This document shows positions 1 through 6,298 of a stretch of 13,875 bases of DNA, in pieces. The notes below the pieces were generated by a model that saw only the letters and a list, made by a program, of their open reading frames with translations, searched no databases and had not been told where the DNA came from. The translations under genes were made by a program, and so were the position numbers. The first letter of the stretch is position 1. The number at the start of each line of letters is the position of its first letter. The stretch is from Cyanobacteria bacterium UBA5018 (GTDB lineage Bacteria; Cyanobacteriota; Cyanobacteriia; PCC-6307; Cyanobiaceae), in assembly GCA_002396505.1 (NCBI GenBank), contig DGYA01000135.1:1-13875 (forward strand), written 5' to 3'.

Positions 1-24
1 TGTGCCTGGTGTTCCCCAGGCACA
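1..24. terminator. Hairpin at the left window edge, possible terminator
   Basis: Positions 1-9 and 16-24 are perfect inverted complements (TGTGCCTGG / CCAGGCACA) around a 6-base loop. No T-run follows. It may be the terminator of a gene left of the window, or part of a longer structure cut by the edge. The gene it would serve is not visible. Confidence 0.35.
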
Positions 25-118
25 GGATCGCCATGCCGCTCGGCTGATGGCAGCTAGACATCGTCTAAAGGTTCACTGGCAAGGCAGAAAAGCCCCCATG
101 GCAAGCCAGCACTGGCGA

Positions 119-210
119 TGTCCCATGGCTAGATCCCCATGGCGATGCCCCATGACAATTCCCCATGGTGATGCCCCATGGTGATGCCCCATGACAATGC
201 TCTATGACAA
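119..210. repeat. 13-bp tandem repeat (intergenic minisatellite)
   Basis: Six consecutive 13-base units run from 133 to 210 (starts at 133, 146, 159, 172, 185 and 198), with consensus TGCCCCATGGTGA or TGCCCCATGACAA. A degraded unit lies at 119-132. The period is not a multiple of three, so the array shifts frame with each unit and is not expected to encode protein, although it contains repeated ATGs and CCATGG sites. The rest of 1-269 shows no gene I can support. Confidence 0.85.
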
Positions 211-269
211 TGGCTAATTAGCAGTGCAGCAATCGGGCAGCAGGGAGGCTTGGGGCTGGGTCGGCAGGG

Positions 270-617
270 TTATGTGCCGAGCTTGAAAGCATCAAGTATC
301 ACCGCATAGACCAGGCCAATGCGCAGATTGTCTAACAACATCCAAGCCAGTTGTGGAGTCCCCCGCACCCAGCGCCCCCGCAGCCGCACGATCAGCTCCA
401 AGATCAGCACAGTGGCCAGCACCATCGCCGGCCGGCCGCCGGGCATGCGCCAAAGCAAATAGGCGGTGACGTTGTTACCTGCATAAAACCCCAGCAACAG
501 GGCCAACATCAGGGCGCTGCGGCGCCGCCAACTGCCGCTCAACTGGCCGAATAGCGCCGCGGCCAAAGCCTTGGCGAAACGCTCGAAGCGGGTGCTCTGG
601 GGAACCAGTCGAACCAT
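270..617 (-). CDS. ycf20: Ycf20-like membrane protein (DUF565)
   Basis: This is a small hydrophobic protein of 115 residues from the start at 617, near the usual length of the DUF565/Ycf20 family found in cyanobacteria and plastids. Predicted membrane segments lie at about residues 34-57, 62-78 and 96-110. The C-terminus LLDNLRIGLVYAVILDAFKL is the conserved end I associate with the family. Plant homologues have been linked to non-photochemical quenching; the cyanobacterial role is unclear. An upstream in-frame ATG at 644 would overlap the end of the phosphatase gene. I prefer the ATG at 617 because it lies just after that gene's stop (625-627) and follows a GAGGGGG stretch that could serve as a ribosome binding site. 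The tight spacing suggests one transcript with the upstream phosphatase. Confidence 0.82.
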   Translation of the reverse strand: MVRLVPQSTRFERFAKALAAALFGQLSGSWRRRSALMLALLLGFYAGNNVTAYLLWRMPGGRPAMVLATVLILELIVRLRGRWVRGTPQLAWMLLDNLRIGLVYAVILDAFKLGT

Positions 618-624
618 GGCCCCC

Positions 625-1392
625 TCAACCCCGCCCGGCGGCAAGTTGCTGGAGATAGGCCAACCCCACTCCGGCCGCTGCGCAGGCAGGTCCCCGGATC
701 ACCTGAGCGCCAGGCCCAAAACCCTGCACCACCGCCAGTGCCGAGTCATAGCGCTGCATCGACTCGCTGCCTCCGTAGTGGCTGAGGCTAATCACACAGC
801 CCAGGCCAGCCGCCGTCGCCGCCTGCAGCCCGTTGCCCGTGTCCTCGATGGCCAAGGCGGCGGCGGGCGGTAGGGCCAGCCGCTCCATCGCCAGTAGATA
901 GGCCTGGGGATCGGGCTTCTTGCGGGCGACATCCTCGCCGCAAACCCATAGTTCCAGGGCTTCCGCCAGGGAGCCGAGACAACGACGCACCAGGGCAGTC
1001 ACGGCCGATCGGCCACTGGTGGTCACCAGCGCCTGGCGCAGCCCGGCGGCGTTGGCCGCCGCGATCATGGCGGCAACCCCAGGCTTGAGTTGAATGGCAC
1101 CCGCCTCCACCAGGGCGCTGTAATGGAGCTGCTTGGCGGCCTGAAGGCGCTCCAGCTCTGCTCGATCCGGGGCAATACCCCTCAATTGCTGCAGAGCAGC
1201 AGCGATGCGCTCCTTTCCCCCGGTGATGGCTAGCCGGTTGCCGTACTCCTCGGCATCCCAGTGCAGAGCTATCGAAGCCTCGCGAAAGGCGGTATTGAAG
1301 GCGATGCGGTGCCCATCCCGTTCGGTCTCGGCCAGGGTTCCATCCACATCCCAGAGGATGGCCCGCAGCGGGGAACTAACTAGAGAGACCAT
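625..1392 (-). CDS. cbbY: CbbY-like HAD-superfamily phosphatase
   Basis: This 255-residue protein has the full haloacid dehalogenase motif set. Motif I is DVDGTLAETERDGHR (residues 15-29, with the nucleophile and acid/base Asp at 15 and 17). Motif II is the TTS at about 124-126, motif III is KKPDP (158-162) and motif IV is EDTGNG (183-188). The residues after motif I resemble the CbbY subgroup, whose characterised members dephosphorylate xylulose-1,5-bisphosphate, a misfire product that inhibits Rubisco. That role fits a cyanobacterium but is inferred from subgroup resemblance. A generic phosphoglycolate or beta-phosphoglucomutase-like HAD enzyme is the alternative. The start at 1392 leaves 14 residues before motif I, which is normal. 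The gene is divergent from recJ and is followed within a few bases by ycf20. Confidence 0.8.
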   Translation of the reverse strand: MVSLVSSPLRAILWDVDGTLAETERDGHRIAFNTAFREASIALHWDAEEYGNRLAITGGKERIAAALQQLRGIAPDRAELERLQAAKQLHYSALVEAGAIQLKPGVAAMIAAANAAGLRQALVTTSGRSAVTALVRRCLGSLAEALELWVCGEDVARKKPDPQAYLLAMERLALPPAAALAIEDTGNGLQAATAAGLGCVISLSHYGGSESMQRYDSALAVVQGFGPGAQVIRGPACAAAGVGLAYLQQLAAGRG

Positions 1393-1447
1393 CGGCTGCT
1401 GATCCCCTCACCGTGACTGAAAACCCTAGGTGCAGCACTACTGGCGA

Positions 1448-1481
1448 GGCCGCCGCCAGGGCAGCTGGCTGGGCGGCGGCC
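1448..1481. other. GC-rich inverted repeat between cbbY and recJ
   Basis: GGCCGCCGCC at 1448-1457 and GGCGGCGGCC at 1472-1481 are perfect inverted complements around a 14-base spacer. The structure lies in the divergent leader, 25 bases upstream of the preferred recJ ATG. It could form a leader hairpin in either transcript, but in GC-rich DNA a 10-bp arm is only modest evidence for function. Confidence 0.4.
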
Positions 1482-1506
1482 CCCAGCGGTGGGGCGAGCG
1501 CGTCCA

Positions 1507-3891
1507 ATGTCAACGGGCCGAAACGTGACCGATAAGCCGGGCAAGCCAGCAGAATGGCCCCAACGGCCAGGGTATGCGCTGCTCCATTCCACATCTGAGC
1601 AACGCTGGCAGCTACCCGCTCCCCTGCCAGATCCGCAGGCATTTCTCAGCTCCCTCGGGCCAGAGCTGGTCCAGCGGTTGCCCCTGGAGCTGGCGGTGCT
1701 GCTGCACAGGCGCGGTTTCGGCACAGCAGCTGCCATTGAAGCCCTGCTGGATCCGCCGGCGGCCCCCGCCGCCCGGCGCCACTTTGCCGACCTGGCAGCA
1801 GCGGTGAAGCGGTTGATCAGCTGCTGCAAAGCCGGGGAAGCGGTAGCTATCTGCGGCGACTACGACGCCGATGGGATGACCAGCACGGCCCTGCTGGTGG
1901 GGGTGTTGCAAAGGCTGGGGGCGCGCCCCCTGGCGGCGATCCCCAGCCGTCAGGACGATGGCTATGGACTGAACTGCTCCATGGTTCAAAGATTGGCGGA
2001 CCAGGGCATTCGCCTGCTGGTGACCGTCGATAACGGCATCGCCGCCGCGGAAGCGCTGCAGCTGGCCCAGGAGCTGGGGGTGGAGGTGATCCTCACCGAC
2101 CACCACACTCTGCCGGCTGAGCTACCTCCCTTCCTGGCACTGCTGCATCCGGCCGTCACCCCAGCCAACTCGCCCTTTCGCGGCTTGGCGGGAGTGGGTC
2201 TGGCCTATGTGCTCGCCGCCGACCTCTGCCGCCAGCTCAAGCGCAAGGACTGCCTGCAGGTGGCCCTGAATTTGTTTTGCATCGGCACGATCGCCGACAT
2301 GGCGCCCCTGATCGGCGTCAACCGTCGCTGGCTGCTCGACGGTCTGCCCCAGCTGGCCCATAGTTCCCTGCCGGGCCTGCAAGCCCTGCGCCAACTGGCC
2401 GGCCTGGGGGAGAGCGGCCTCGATGCCCAGGCCGTGGGCTTTCAGATTGCCCCACGCATCAATGCCGTGGGTCGGCTTGGCGATCCCAGCCTGGTGGTGG
2501 AACTGCTGACCACAGAAGATGAGGAATTGGCTCTGGAAAGAGCCCAGGACTGCGAGGCCCTCAACCGCCAACGCCGCGAACTGTGCCAGGCGATTGAAGC
2601 GGAAGCCCTGGCCCTGATCGAGGCCGATGGCACCCACAGCTCCCCCTTCCTGCTGCTGGCCCAGGGCCATTGGCACCATGGCGTAATCGGCATCGTGGCA
2701 GCCAGGCTGATGGAGCGATACGGGCTGCCGGTGGCCCTGCTGGCGGGCGAGGGCAATGGCCTGTTGCGGGCCTCCGTGCGGGCACCGCGCGGTTTTGCCG
2801 TGGATGCAGCCCTCACTGCCTGCTCAGAGCTGCTGGAGCGCTACGGCGGCCATCCGGCGGCGGGGGGCTTCACCGTGAAAGCCGAACGGGTCAGTGCCCT
2901 GCATCGGCAGCTCAACCAACTGGCTGAGCACTGGATCGAGCAGCAGGCGGGCAGCCCGGCGGTGGAACCGGAGGTGCTGTTGCCACTGCAGCGCATCGAC
3001 TATCAATTTTGGCAGGCCCTGCAGCGGCTAGAACCCTTTGGGATCGGCAATCCCCAGCCGCTGTTCTGGAGTAGTGGCTGCTTGGTGAGCAGTCAGAAAC
3101 TACTTAGGGGCGGCCACCTCCAAGTTCAGCTGCGCCAGGGGGATACCGAGCTGCGGGCGATCGCCTGGCGCTGGGCTGGCGATGCCAAGCTGCCGGCGGT
3201 GGTGGATGTGGCCTACCGATTACGCCTCGATAACTGGCAGGGCAAGCAGCGCCTGCAACTGGAGCTCCAGGCCCTACGCGGCTCCGCCCTAGGTGCCGAT
3301 GGCAATGGAGTGGTGGTACTGCAACGACGCAATCGCCGCTATTGGTGCCATCGCCAGGGCGAGATGCTAGTGATTCGAAACTCTGACGGAGTCGAGATTC
3401 GCCGTCCCGCCCCCAAATTAAGCGCCGGCATATCTCTTGACATCCCCAATTTAACTACCAGCAAGCCAACCGCCAGCAAGCCAACCGCCAGCAAGCCAAC
3501 CGCCAGCAAGCCAACCGCCAGCAAGCCAACGACCAACGAGCCTGCCGCCAGCAATGCTGCATCTTCCAATAATACGTCCACCAATGCCACCTTTGCCAAC
3601 GCCGCACCTACCGATACTCCATCCACTAATACTGCACCTACCAACACTTTGTCCCCCAATACCGCATCCAGCAATACCGCATCCACCAATGCTGAATCCA
3701 CTAATTCTGCATCCACCAAAACTGCATTAGCGAATGCTGCATCCAGCAATCTCTCCAGCGATTCTTCAATAGCCAGCGAGCAAGCCTTGGCTAACCAGCA
3801 GACCACAGGGGAAGCCGATGCCGCCATGGATCACCCCTATGTGCGTGCCCTGCTTCACGAAGCGGCTATGGCCCTAGGCCTGGCGGCGTGA
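1507..3891 (+). CDS. recJ: Single-stranded-DNA-specific 5'-3' exonuclease RecJ
   Basis: RecJ degrades single-stranded DNA 5' to 3' in recombination and mismatch/base-excision repair. Counting from the ATG at 1507 (794 residues), the DHH motifs are all present: DYDADG (118-123), VDNG (174-177), TDHH (197-200), GTIAD (about 260-264) and PRINAVGR (about 316-323). The DHHA1 region follows, with GHWHHGVIG (about 387-395) and YGGHPAAGGF (446-455), then an OB-like region to about 600. A GTG at 1489 gives six more residues and is the alternative start; the ATG is preferred, with GGGGCGAG upstream. From about residue 650 the protein has five TASKP-type repeats and a long Ser/Thr/Asn/Ala-rich tract, before an ordered-looking tail (HPYVRALLHEAAMALGL). 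The catalytic core looks intact. The gene is divergent from cbbY. Confidence 0.95.
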   Translation: MSTGRNVTDKPGKPAEWPQRPGYALLHSTSEQRWQLPAPLPDPQAFLSSLGPELVQRLPLELAVLLHRRGFGTAAAIEALLDPPAAPAARRHFADLAAAVKRLISCCKAGEAVAICGDYDADGMTSTALLVGVLQRLGARPLAAIPSRQDDGYGLNCSMVQRLADQGIRLLVTVDNGIAAAEALQLAQELGVEVILTDHHTLPAELPPFLALLHPAVTPANSPFRGLAGVGLAYVLAADLCRQLKRKDCLQVALNLFCIGTIADMAPLIGVNRRWLLDGLPQLAHSSLPGLQALRQLAGLGESGLDAQAVGFQIAPRINAVGRLGDPSLVVELLTTEDEELALERAQDCEALNRQRRELCQAIEAEALALIEADGTHSSPFLLLAQGHWHHGVIGIVAARLMERYGLPVALLAGEGNGLLRASVRAPRGFAVDAALTACSELLERYGGHPAAGGFTVKAERVSALHRQLNQLAEHWIEQQAGSPAVEPEVLLPLQRIDYQFWQALQRLEPFGIGNPQPLFWSSGCLVSSQKLLRGGHLQVQLRQGDTELRAIAWRWAGDAKLPAVVDVAYRLRLDNWQGKQRLQLELQALRGSALGADGNGVVVLQRRNRRYWCHRQGEMLVIRNSDGVEIRRPAPKLSAGISLDIPNLTTSKPTASKPTASKPTASKPTASKPTTNEPAASNAASSNNTSTNATFANAAPTDTPSTNTAPTNTLSPNTASSNTASTNAESTNSASTKTALANAASSNLSSDSSIASEQALANQQTTGEADAAMDHPYVRALLHEAAMALGLAA
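3454..3770 (+). repeat. In-frame 15-bp tandem repeats inside recJ
   Basis: Five 15-base units run from 3454 to 3528 (the first slightly different), with consensus ACCGCCAGCAAGCCA encoding TASKP. The sixth unit (3529-3543) is degraded. A second, more diverged 15-base rhythm continues to about 3770, with units like GCATCCACCAATACT encoding S/T-N-T/A-A-S residues. Because the period is a multiple of three, copy-number change leaves the reading frame open. Confidence 0.85.
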
Positions 3892-3893
3892 TC

Positions 3894-4217
3894 TCTGCTC
3901 CCCGGCCGCCAGATCCAGTACCAGAGCTGCCCAGATGAGAGGCTGGATAGTGCAGATTATTCGCATGGCTGCCAGGGGCCTTTGCCTGCAAGCGCTGGTT
4001 CCATCGCCTGGCTTTTGGTTGGCGCAACTAAAACCCTATCCCCCTTGCCCAGGGAAAATTTGGGCCAGGCTGGCCGCGTTCGCCTCGGTTCAGGCTGCAG
4101 CCGTGCAAGCTGAAGCTGTGCAGGGCCCAAACCATGTACAGCGCTGCTTAGAGGTTGCAGAAACTTTGTTGGCCAAGAGCCTTGCCATGGCCAATGCCGG
4201 GATTGGCTTGGCTATTA
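3894..4217. other. Gene-poor stretch downstream of recJ
   Basis: No gene can be supported here. One open frame of 101 codons (3935-4240, plus) exists, but its translation has no recognisable motif and its composition is unremarkable for chance openness in GC-rich DNA. A small RNA ending at the terminator near 4271 is possible, but nothing else in the sequence shows one. Confidence 0.5.
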
Positions 4218-4259
4218 GAAAATCAGCTGCTCAGAACTGAAAATCAGCTGCCCAAAACT
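4218..4259. repeat. 21-bp tandem duplication
   Basis: Positions 4218-4238 and 4239-4259 are two adjacent 21-base copies that differ at two positions. Each begins GAAAATCAGCTGC. The conserved AAAATCAGC of either copy can pair with GCTGATTTT at 4260-4268, so the duplication doubles the left arm of the terminator. Confidence 0.85.
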
Positions 4260-4271
4260 GCTGATTTTTTT
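4240..4271 (+). terminator. Intrinsic terminator downstream of recJ
   Basis: AAAATCAGC (4240-4248) pairs perfectly with GCTGATTTT (4260-4268) around an 11-base loop. The right arm runs into seven T residues (4265-4271). The T-run is on the 3' side of the plus strand, so it would stop plus-strand transcripts. It lies about 350 bases after the recJ stop, so it may end a long recJ 3' UTR or a separate short RNA. Confidence 0.65.
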
Positions 4272-4307
4272 GGACACCACAAAGACACCTCTCCGACACT
4301 GGCTCCC

Positions 4308-4430
4308 AGCCACAGGAAGGGCAGCTCCAAGCCGAAGAAAGGCCACACCCTTCTCAAGCCACAGGAAGGGTAGCTCCAAGCCAAAGGAAGGCCAGCACCC
4401 TTCCCTTCCCCAGCTAAGGAAGGGCAGCGC
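4308..4430. repeat. About 49-bp tandem repeat, two full copies and a partial
   Basis: Copy 1 starts at 4308 and copy 2 at 4357, both with AGCCACAGGAAGGG followed by AGCTCCAAGCC. They agree closely, with a few substitutions and a one-base indel near AAGGCCA. A partial third copy starts near 4411 (CAGCTAAGGAAGGGCAGC). The array lies on the 3' side of psb30. Confidence 0.75.
4403..4424 (-). terminator. Possible psb30 terminator hairpin
   Basis: CCCTTCC (4403-4409) and GGAAGGG (4418-4424) form a 7-bp stem with an 8-base loop, about 30 bases beyond the psb30 stop in the minus direction. There is no T-run on that strand, and the arms are part of the local repeat array, so terminator function is only a guess. 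Confidence 0.3.
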
Positions 4431-4455
4431 CGTTCAGATCAAAGCCTGCAGCCGC

Positions 4456-4563
4456 TCATAGGGCACCGCGACGGAAGAACAGGATGAACACCACGGCGGG
4501 GCCAGCCAGGGTGATCAGGGCCAGGGCGGCGAAGTTGGCGATCAGGTGAAAATCAATGCCCAT
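4456..4563 (-). CDS. psb30: Photosystem II reaction-centre protein Psb30 (Ycf12)
   Basis: This short gene encodes 35 residues, the usual size for Psb30/Ycf12, a single-helix subunit at the periphery of photosystem II near cytochrome b559. The start is MGIDFHLIANF and the end is FILFFRRGAL. One membrane helix spans about residues 8-30, and the AGPAVVF...LFFRRG region is the family signature I recognise. The stop is TGA at 4458-4456. The gene stands alone on the minus strand, convergent with recJ and divergent from the YkgJ-family gene. A 10-bp palindrome (GCTACGTAGC, 4587-4596) and a long inverted repeat (4624-4678) lie in its upstream region. The identification rests on length, hydrophobicity and the conserved C-terminus. 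Confidence 0.88.
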   Translation of the reverse strand: MGIDFHLIANFAALALITLAGPAVVFILFFRRGAL

Positions 4564-4586
4564 GAATCCGCTCGTCGGTGAATGGC

Positions 4587-4596
4587 GCTACGTAGC
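4587..4596. promoter_or_regulatory. 10-bp palindrome upstream of psb30
   Basis: GCTACGTAGC is a perfect 10-base palindrome beginning 24 bases upstream of the psb30 start codon. It is a possible protein-binding site in the divergent psb30/ykgJ control region. No regulator is known to me for this sequence, and a single 10-bp palindrome can occur by chance. Confidence 0.25.
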
Positions 4597-4623
4597 AGTT
4601 TACGCGCCCGGAGCGACTCCCGC

Positions 4624-4678
4624 AGCCCAGGCGCGGCACCCCTGTGATGGCTTGTCACAGGGGTGCCGCGCCTGGGCT
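4624..4678. repeat. Perfect 24-bp inverted repeat (7-nt loop)
   Basis: The arms at 4624-4647 and 4655-4678 are exact reverse complements over 24 bases, with loop TGGCTTG. The left arm starts AGCCCAGGCGCGG. The element sits between the divergent psb30 and YkgJ-family genes, 61 bases upstream of psb30 and 37 bases upstream of the chosen ykgJ start. It has no T-run on either side, so it does not look like a classical terminator. It may be a REP-like palindrome, an insulating hairpin, or a leader structure. Confidence 0.9.
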
Positions 4679-4715
4679 CTCAGCTACCAGCCCCCAGCTC
4701 CCCAGCCGTGGCTGA

Positions 4716-5264
4716 ATGGATCCCATTACCGCCTCGGTGCTGATGCCCTGCTCCTCCCAGGCCAATCACGCCTCAAGTGGCCAGCATTGGCAATGCATCA
4801 GCGGCTGTGGAGCCTGTTGCCGGCTAGATCCCAGTGAAAGGGGCGAAGCGATCGAAGCCCTCAATGCCCACCAGCGCGAGCTTTACCTGTCCATGGTGGG
4901 TGCCGATGGCTGGTGCATCCACTTCGACACCGGTGGGCGTCGTTGCCGCATTTACGACCAGCGGCCCGACTTCTGCCGGGTGGAGAACTTGATGAGCTTG
5001 TTTGGCAGCCCTAACCAGGGGGAACAAGCCCCCGCCTCCCCCAGCCAGGCCAATCAAGACGGCCAGCTCGATCAGCGCCGCGGGGCAAAGGCGCCGGAAC
5101 AGGCCAAAGACCTGGAGCAGGTCGCTCAGCTGCAAGCGACGCTTGAGTTGCAGGCAGCCAATGAATTGGCGATCAGCTGCTGTAAGCAACAGATCCGCAG
5201 TGAATACGGCGGTCGTGGCAGGGTGATGCGGCGGTTCCTGCGGGCGATCCGCCAGCAACCCTGA
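4716..5264 (+). CDS. YkgJ-family cysteine-cluster protein
   Basis: The 182-residue protein carries the metal-binding cysteine pattern of the YkgJ/UPF0153 family: WQCISGCGACC (Cys 27, 31, 34, 35), then WCIHFD, RRCRIYDQRPDFCRV (Cys 67, 77, 87) and a late Cys-Cys pair (155-156) in SCCKQQIRSEYG. Members are predicted to bind zinc or an iron-sulfur cluster; the biochemical role is not established. Between the RPDFC motif and the late Cys pair is a hydrophilic Gln/Ala/Pro-rich linker of about 55 residues, longer than I remember for cyanobacterial homologues. The start is uncertain: ATG at 4716 is chosen, and ATG at 4743 is possible. A UPF0016 gene begins 15 bases after the stop, suggesting cotranscription. 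Confidence 0.82.
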   Translation: MDPITASVLMPCSSQANHASSGQHWQCISGCGACCRLDPSERGEAIEALNAHQRELYLSMVGADGWCIHFDTGGRRCRIYDQRPDFCRVENLMSLFGSPNQGEQAPASPSQANQDGQLDQRRGAKAPEQAKDLEQVAQLQATLELQAANELAISCCKQQIRSEYGGRGRVMRRFLRAIRQQP

Positions 5265-5279
5265 GCTTCTCCCCTAGCC

Positions 5280-5705
5280 ATGAGCGACGTTCCGGACCCC
5301 AAGGCCCCCTCAAAACCAGAGCCCAGCTCTGGCCCTGAAACTGGCTCTCCCCCTGGGCAGGCCGGTGAACCGGCAGCTGCCAATAAAGCTGGCAGCTGGG
5401 GGGCGGCTCTGTTAACCACCTTCACCACCGTCTTTTTGGCCGAACTGGGCGACAAGACCCAACTGGCCGCCCTGCTACTGGCGGCCCAGTCCGGACGGCC
5501 GGCGATCGTTTTTGTGGGCGCTTCCCTGGCCCTGATCAGCTCCAGCCTGGTGGGGGTGCTGCTGGGGCGCTGGCTGGCCAAGGTGCTGCCACCGCAGCAA
5601 CTGGAGCGTCTGGCGGGCCTGTTGATGGTGGGCCTGGGCCTATGGCTGGGGCGACAGGCGGTACTCAACCTGGCCCCCCTGCCCGACGGCTTGCCCCTGG
5701 GCTGA
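5280..5705 (+). CDS. UPF0016/GDT1-family cation transporter, half-size (first of pair)
   Basis: This 141-residue protein has one UPF0016 domain. The hallmark AELGDKTQ lies at residues 54-61, followed by hydrophobic helices (about 44-66, 72-95 and 109-128). The first 37 residues are a Pro/Ser/Gly-rich extension without an obvious signal peptide. The family (yeast Gdt1, human TMEM165, plant PAM71, Synechocystis Mnx) moves manganese and/or calcium across membranes; in cyanobacteria Mnx exports manganese from the cytosol. Full-length members contain two such domains, so this half probably pairs with the adjacent gene. It starts 15 bases after the YkgJ-family gene. Ion specificity is inferred from the family. 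Confidence 0.85.
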   Translation: MSDVPDPKAPSKPEPSSGPETGSPPGQAGEPAAANKAGSWGAALLTTFTTVFLAELGDKTQLAALLLAAQSGRPAIVFVGASLALISSSLVGVLLGRWLAKVLPPQQLERLAGLLMVGLGLWLGRQAVLNLAPLPDGLPLG

Positions 5706-5769
5706 TCAATTCCTGCTGGCAGGTGACAGCTGGGCGAATCTGCTGAGTGTTCCGGCGAGCGACTCCGGG

Positions 5770-5857
5770 CTTAAATACCACCGCTCTCGCCCAGTTCCAA
5801 TCGGTTCTATCTAGCAATTACCACTTAAATCACCCCGCTTCCACCCAGAGCTTAAAT
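5770..5857. repeat. CTTAAAT-headed 27-bp repeats upstream of the second UPF0016 gene
   Basis: CTTAAAT occurs at 5770, 5824 and 5851, spaced 54 and 27 bases. The 27-base blocks at 5770-5796 and 5824-5850 agree at roughly two thirds of positions. They lie just upstream of the ATG at 5861 and could be a decayed tandem repeat or regulatory repeats. Confidence 0.4.
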
Positions 5858-5860
5858 CCC

Positions 5861-6166
5861 ATGGATCTCGCGCTGCTCACGTCTACCTATGCCACGGTTT
5901 TCTTAGCGGAACTGGGCGACAAGACCCAGCTGGCGATCGTCACCATCAGTGGCACCTCCCCCAGGCCCCTGGCCGTGTTTTTGGGCAGTTCCCTCGCCCT
6001 GGTGCTGGCCAGCCTGCTGGGGGCGGCAGCAGGTGGATCACTTTCCACTGTCATCCCCACCAACGGTTTGCAGTTGGCCGCCTCGCTTGGCTTCTTGATC
6101 ATCGGCATCCGGCTGATCGTCAGATCAGGACCGATCAAAGGCAGCGGCGAGCCGACCGATCTTTAA
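5861..6166 (+). CDS. UPF0016/GDT1-family cation transporter, half-size (second of pair)
   Basis: A single UPF0016 domain of 101 residues starts MDLALLTSTYATVFLAELGD, with the hallmark ELGDKTQ at residues 17-23 and hydrophobic helices at about 3-26, 36-58 and 69-88. A GTG at 5747 would give a longer N-terminus, but that extension is polar, has no family match and contains the CTTAAAT repeats, so the ATG at 5861 is preferred. The N-terminal region then matches the usual family start. With the preceding gene this rebuilds the two-domain architecture of Mnx/PAM71-type manganese transporters, so the two products are likely to assemble as a heterodimer in a membrane. The intergenic gap is 155 bases. 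Confidence 0.85.
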   Translation: MDLALLTSTYATVFLAELGDKTQLAIVTISGTSPRPLAVFLGSSLALVLASLLGAAAGGSLSTVIPTNGLQLAASLGFLIIGIRLIVRSGPIKGSGEPTDL

Positions 6167-6298
6167 ACTGAATTGATTCGGTTCGGGATCAGGGGACAGC
6201 GCTTCGGTCCCTCTCCCGCCCCGACCAGCCGCCAGACGCCCTACGGGCCCAGTGGTGGACACCGCCAATTCTCCTGCCAGCCCCAGCTGTAACTGCCG

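Noticed and set aside
2..184. A 60-codon plus-strand open frame at the left edge
   Set aside because: Its second half is the 13-bp tandem repeat read through, with no protein-family features; the repeat period is not a multiple of three.
119..210. CRISPR array
   Set aside because: Units are 13 bases and contiguous, without spacers.
3935..4240. A 101-codon plus-strand frame after recJ
   Set aside because: No recognisable motif, its end lies in the terminator duplication, and openness is expected in GC-rich DNA.
4308..4430. CRISPR array or tRNA cluster
   Set aside because: The repeats are directly adjacent copies of about 49 bases without unique spacers, and no cloverleaf is apparent.
4556..4837. 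A 93-codon plus-strand frame
   Set aside because: It reads through the 24-bp inverted repeat and overlaps the psb30 start and the YkgJ-family gene in another frame.
5747..5860. Longer N-terminus for the second UPF0016 protein from a GTG
   Set aside because: The extra 38 residues are polar, come partly from CTTAAAT repeats and do not resemble the family.
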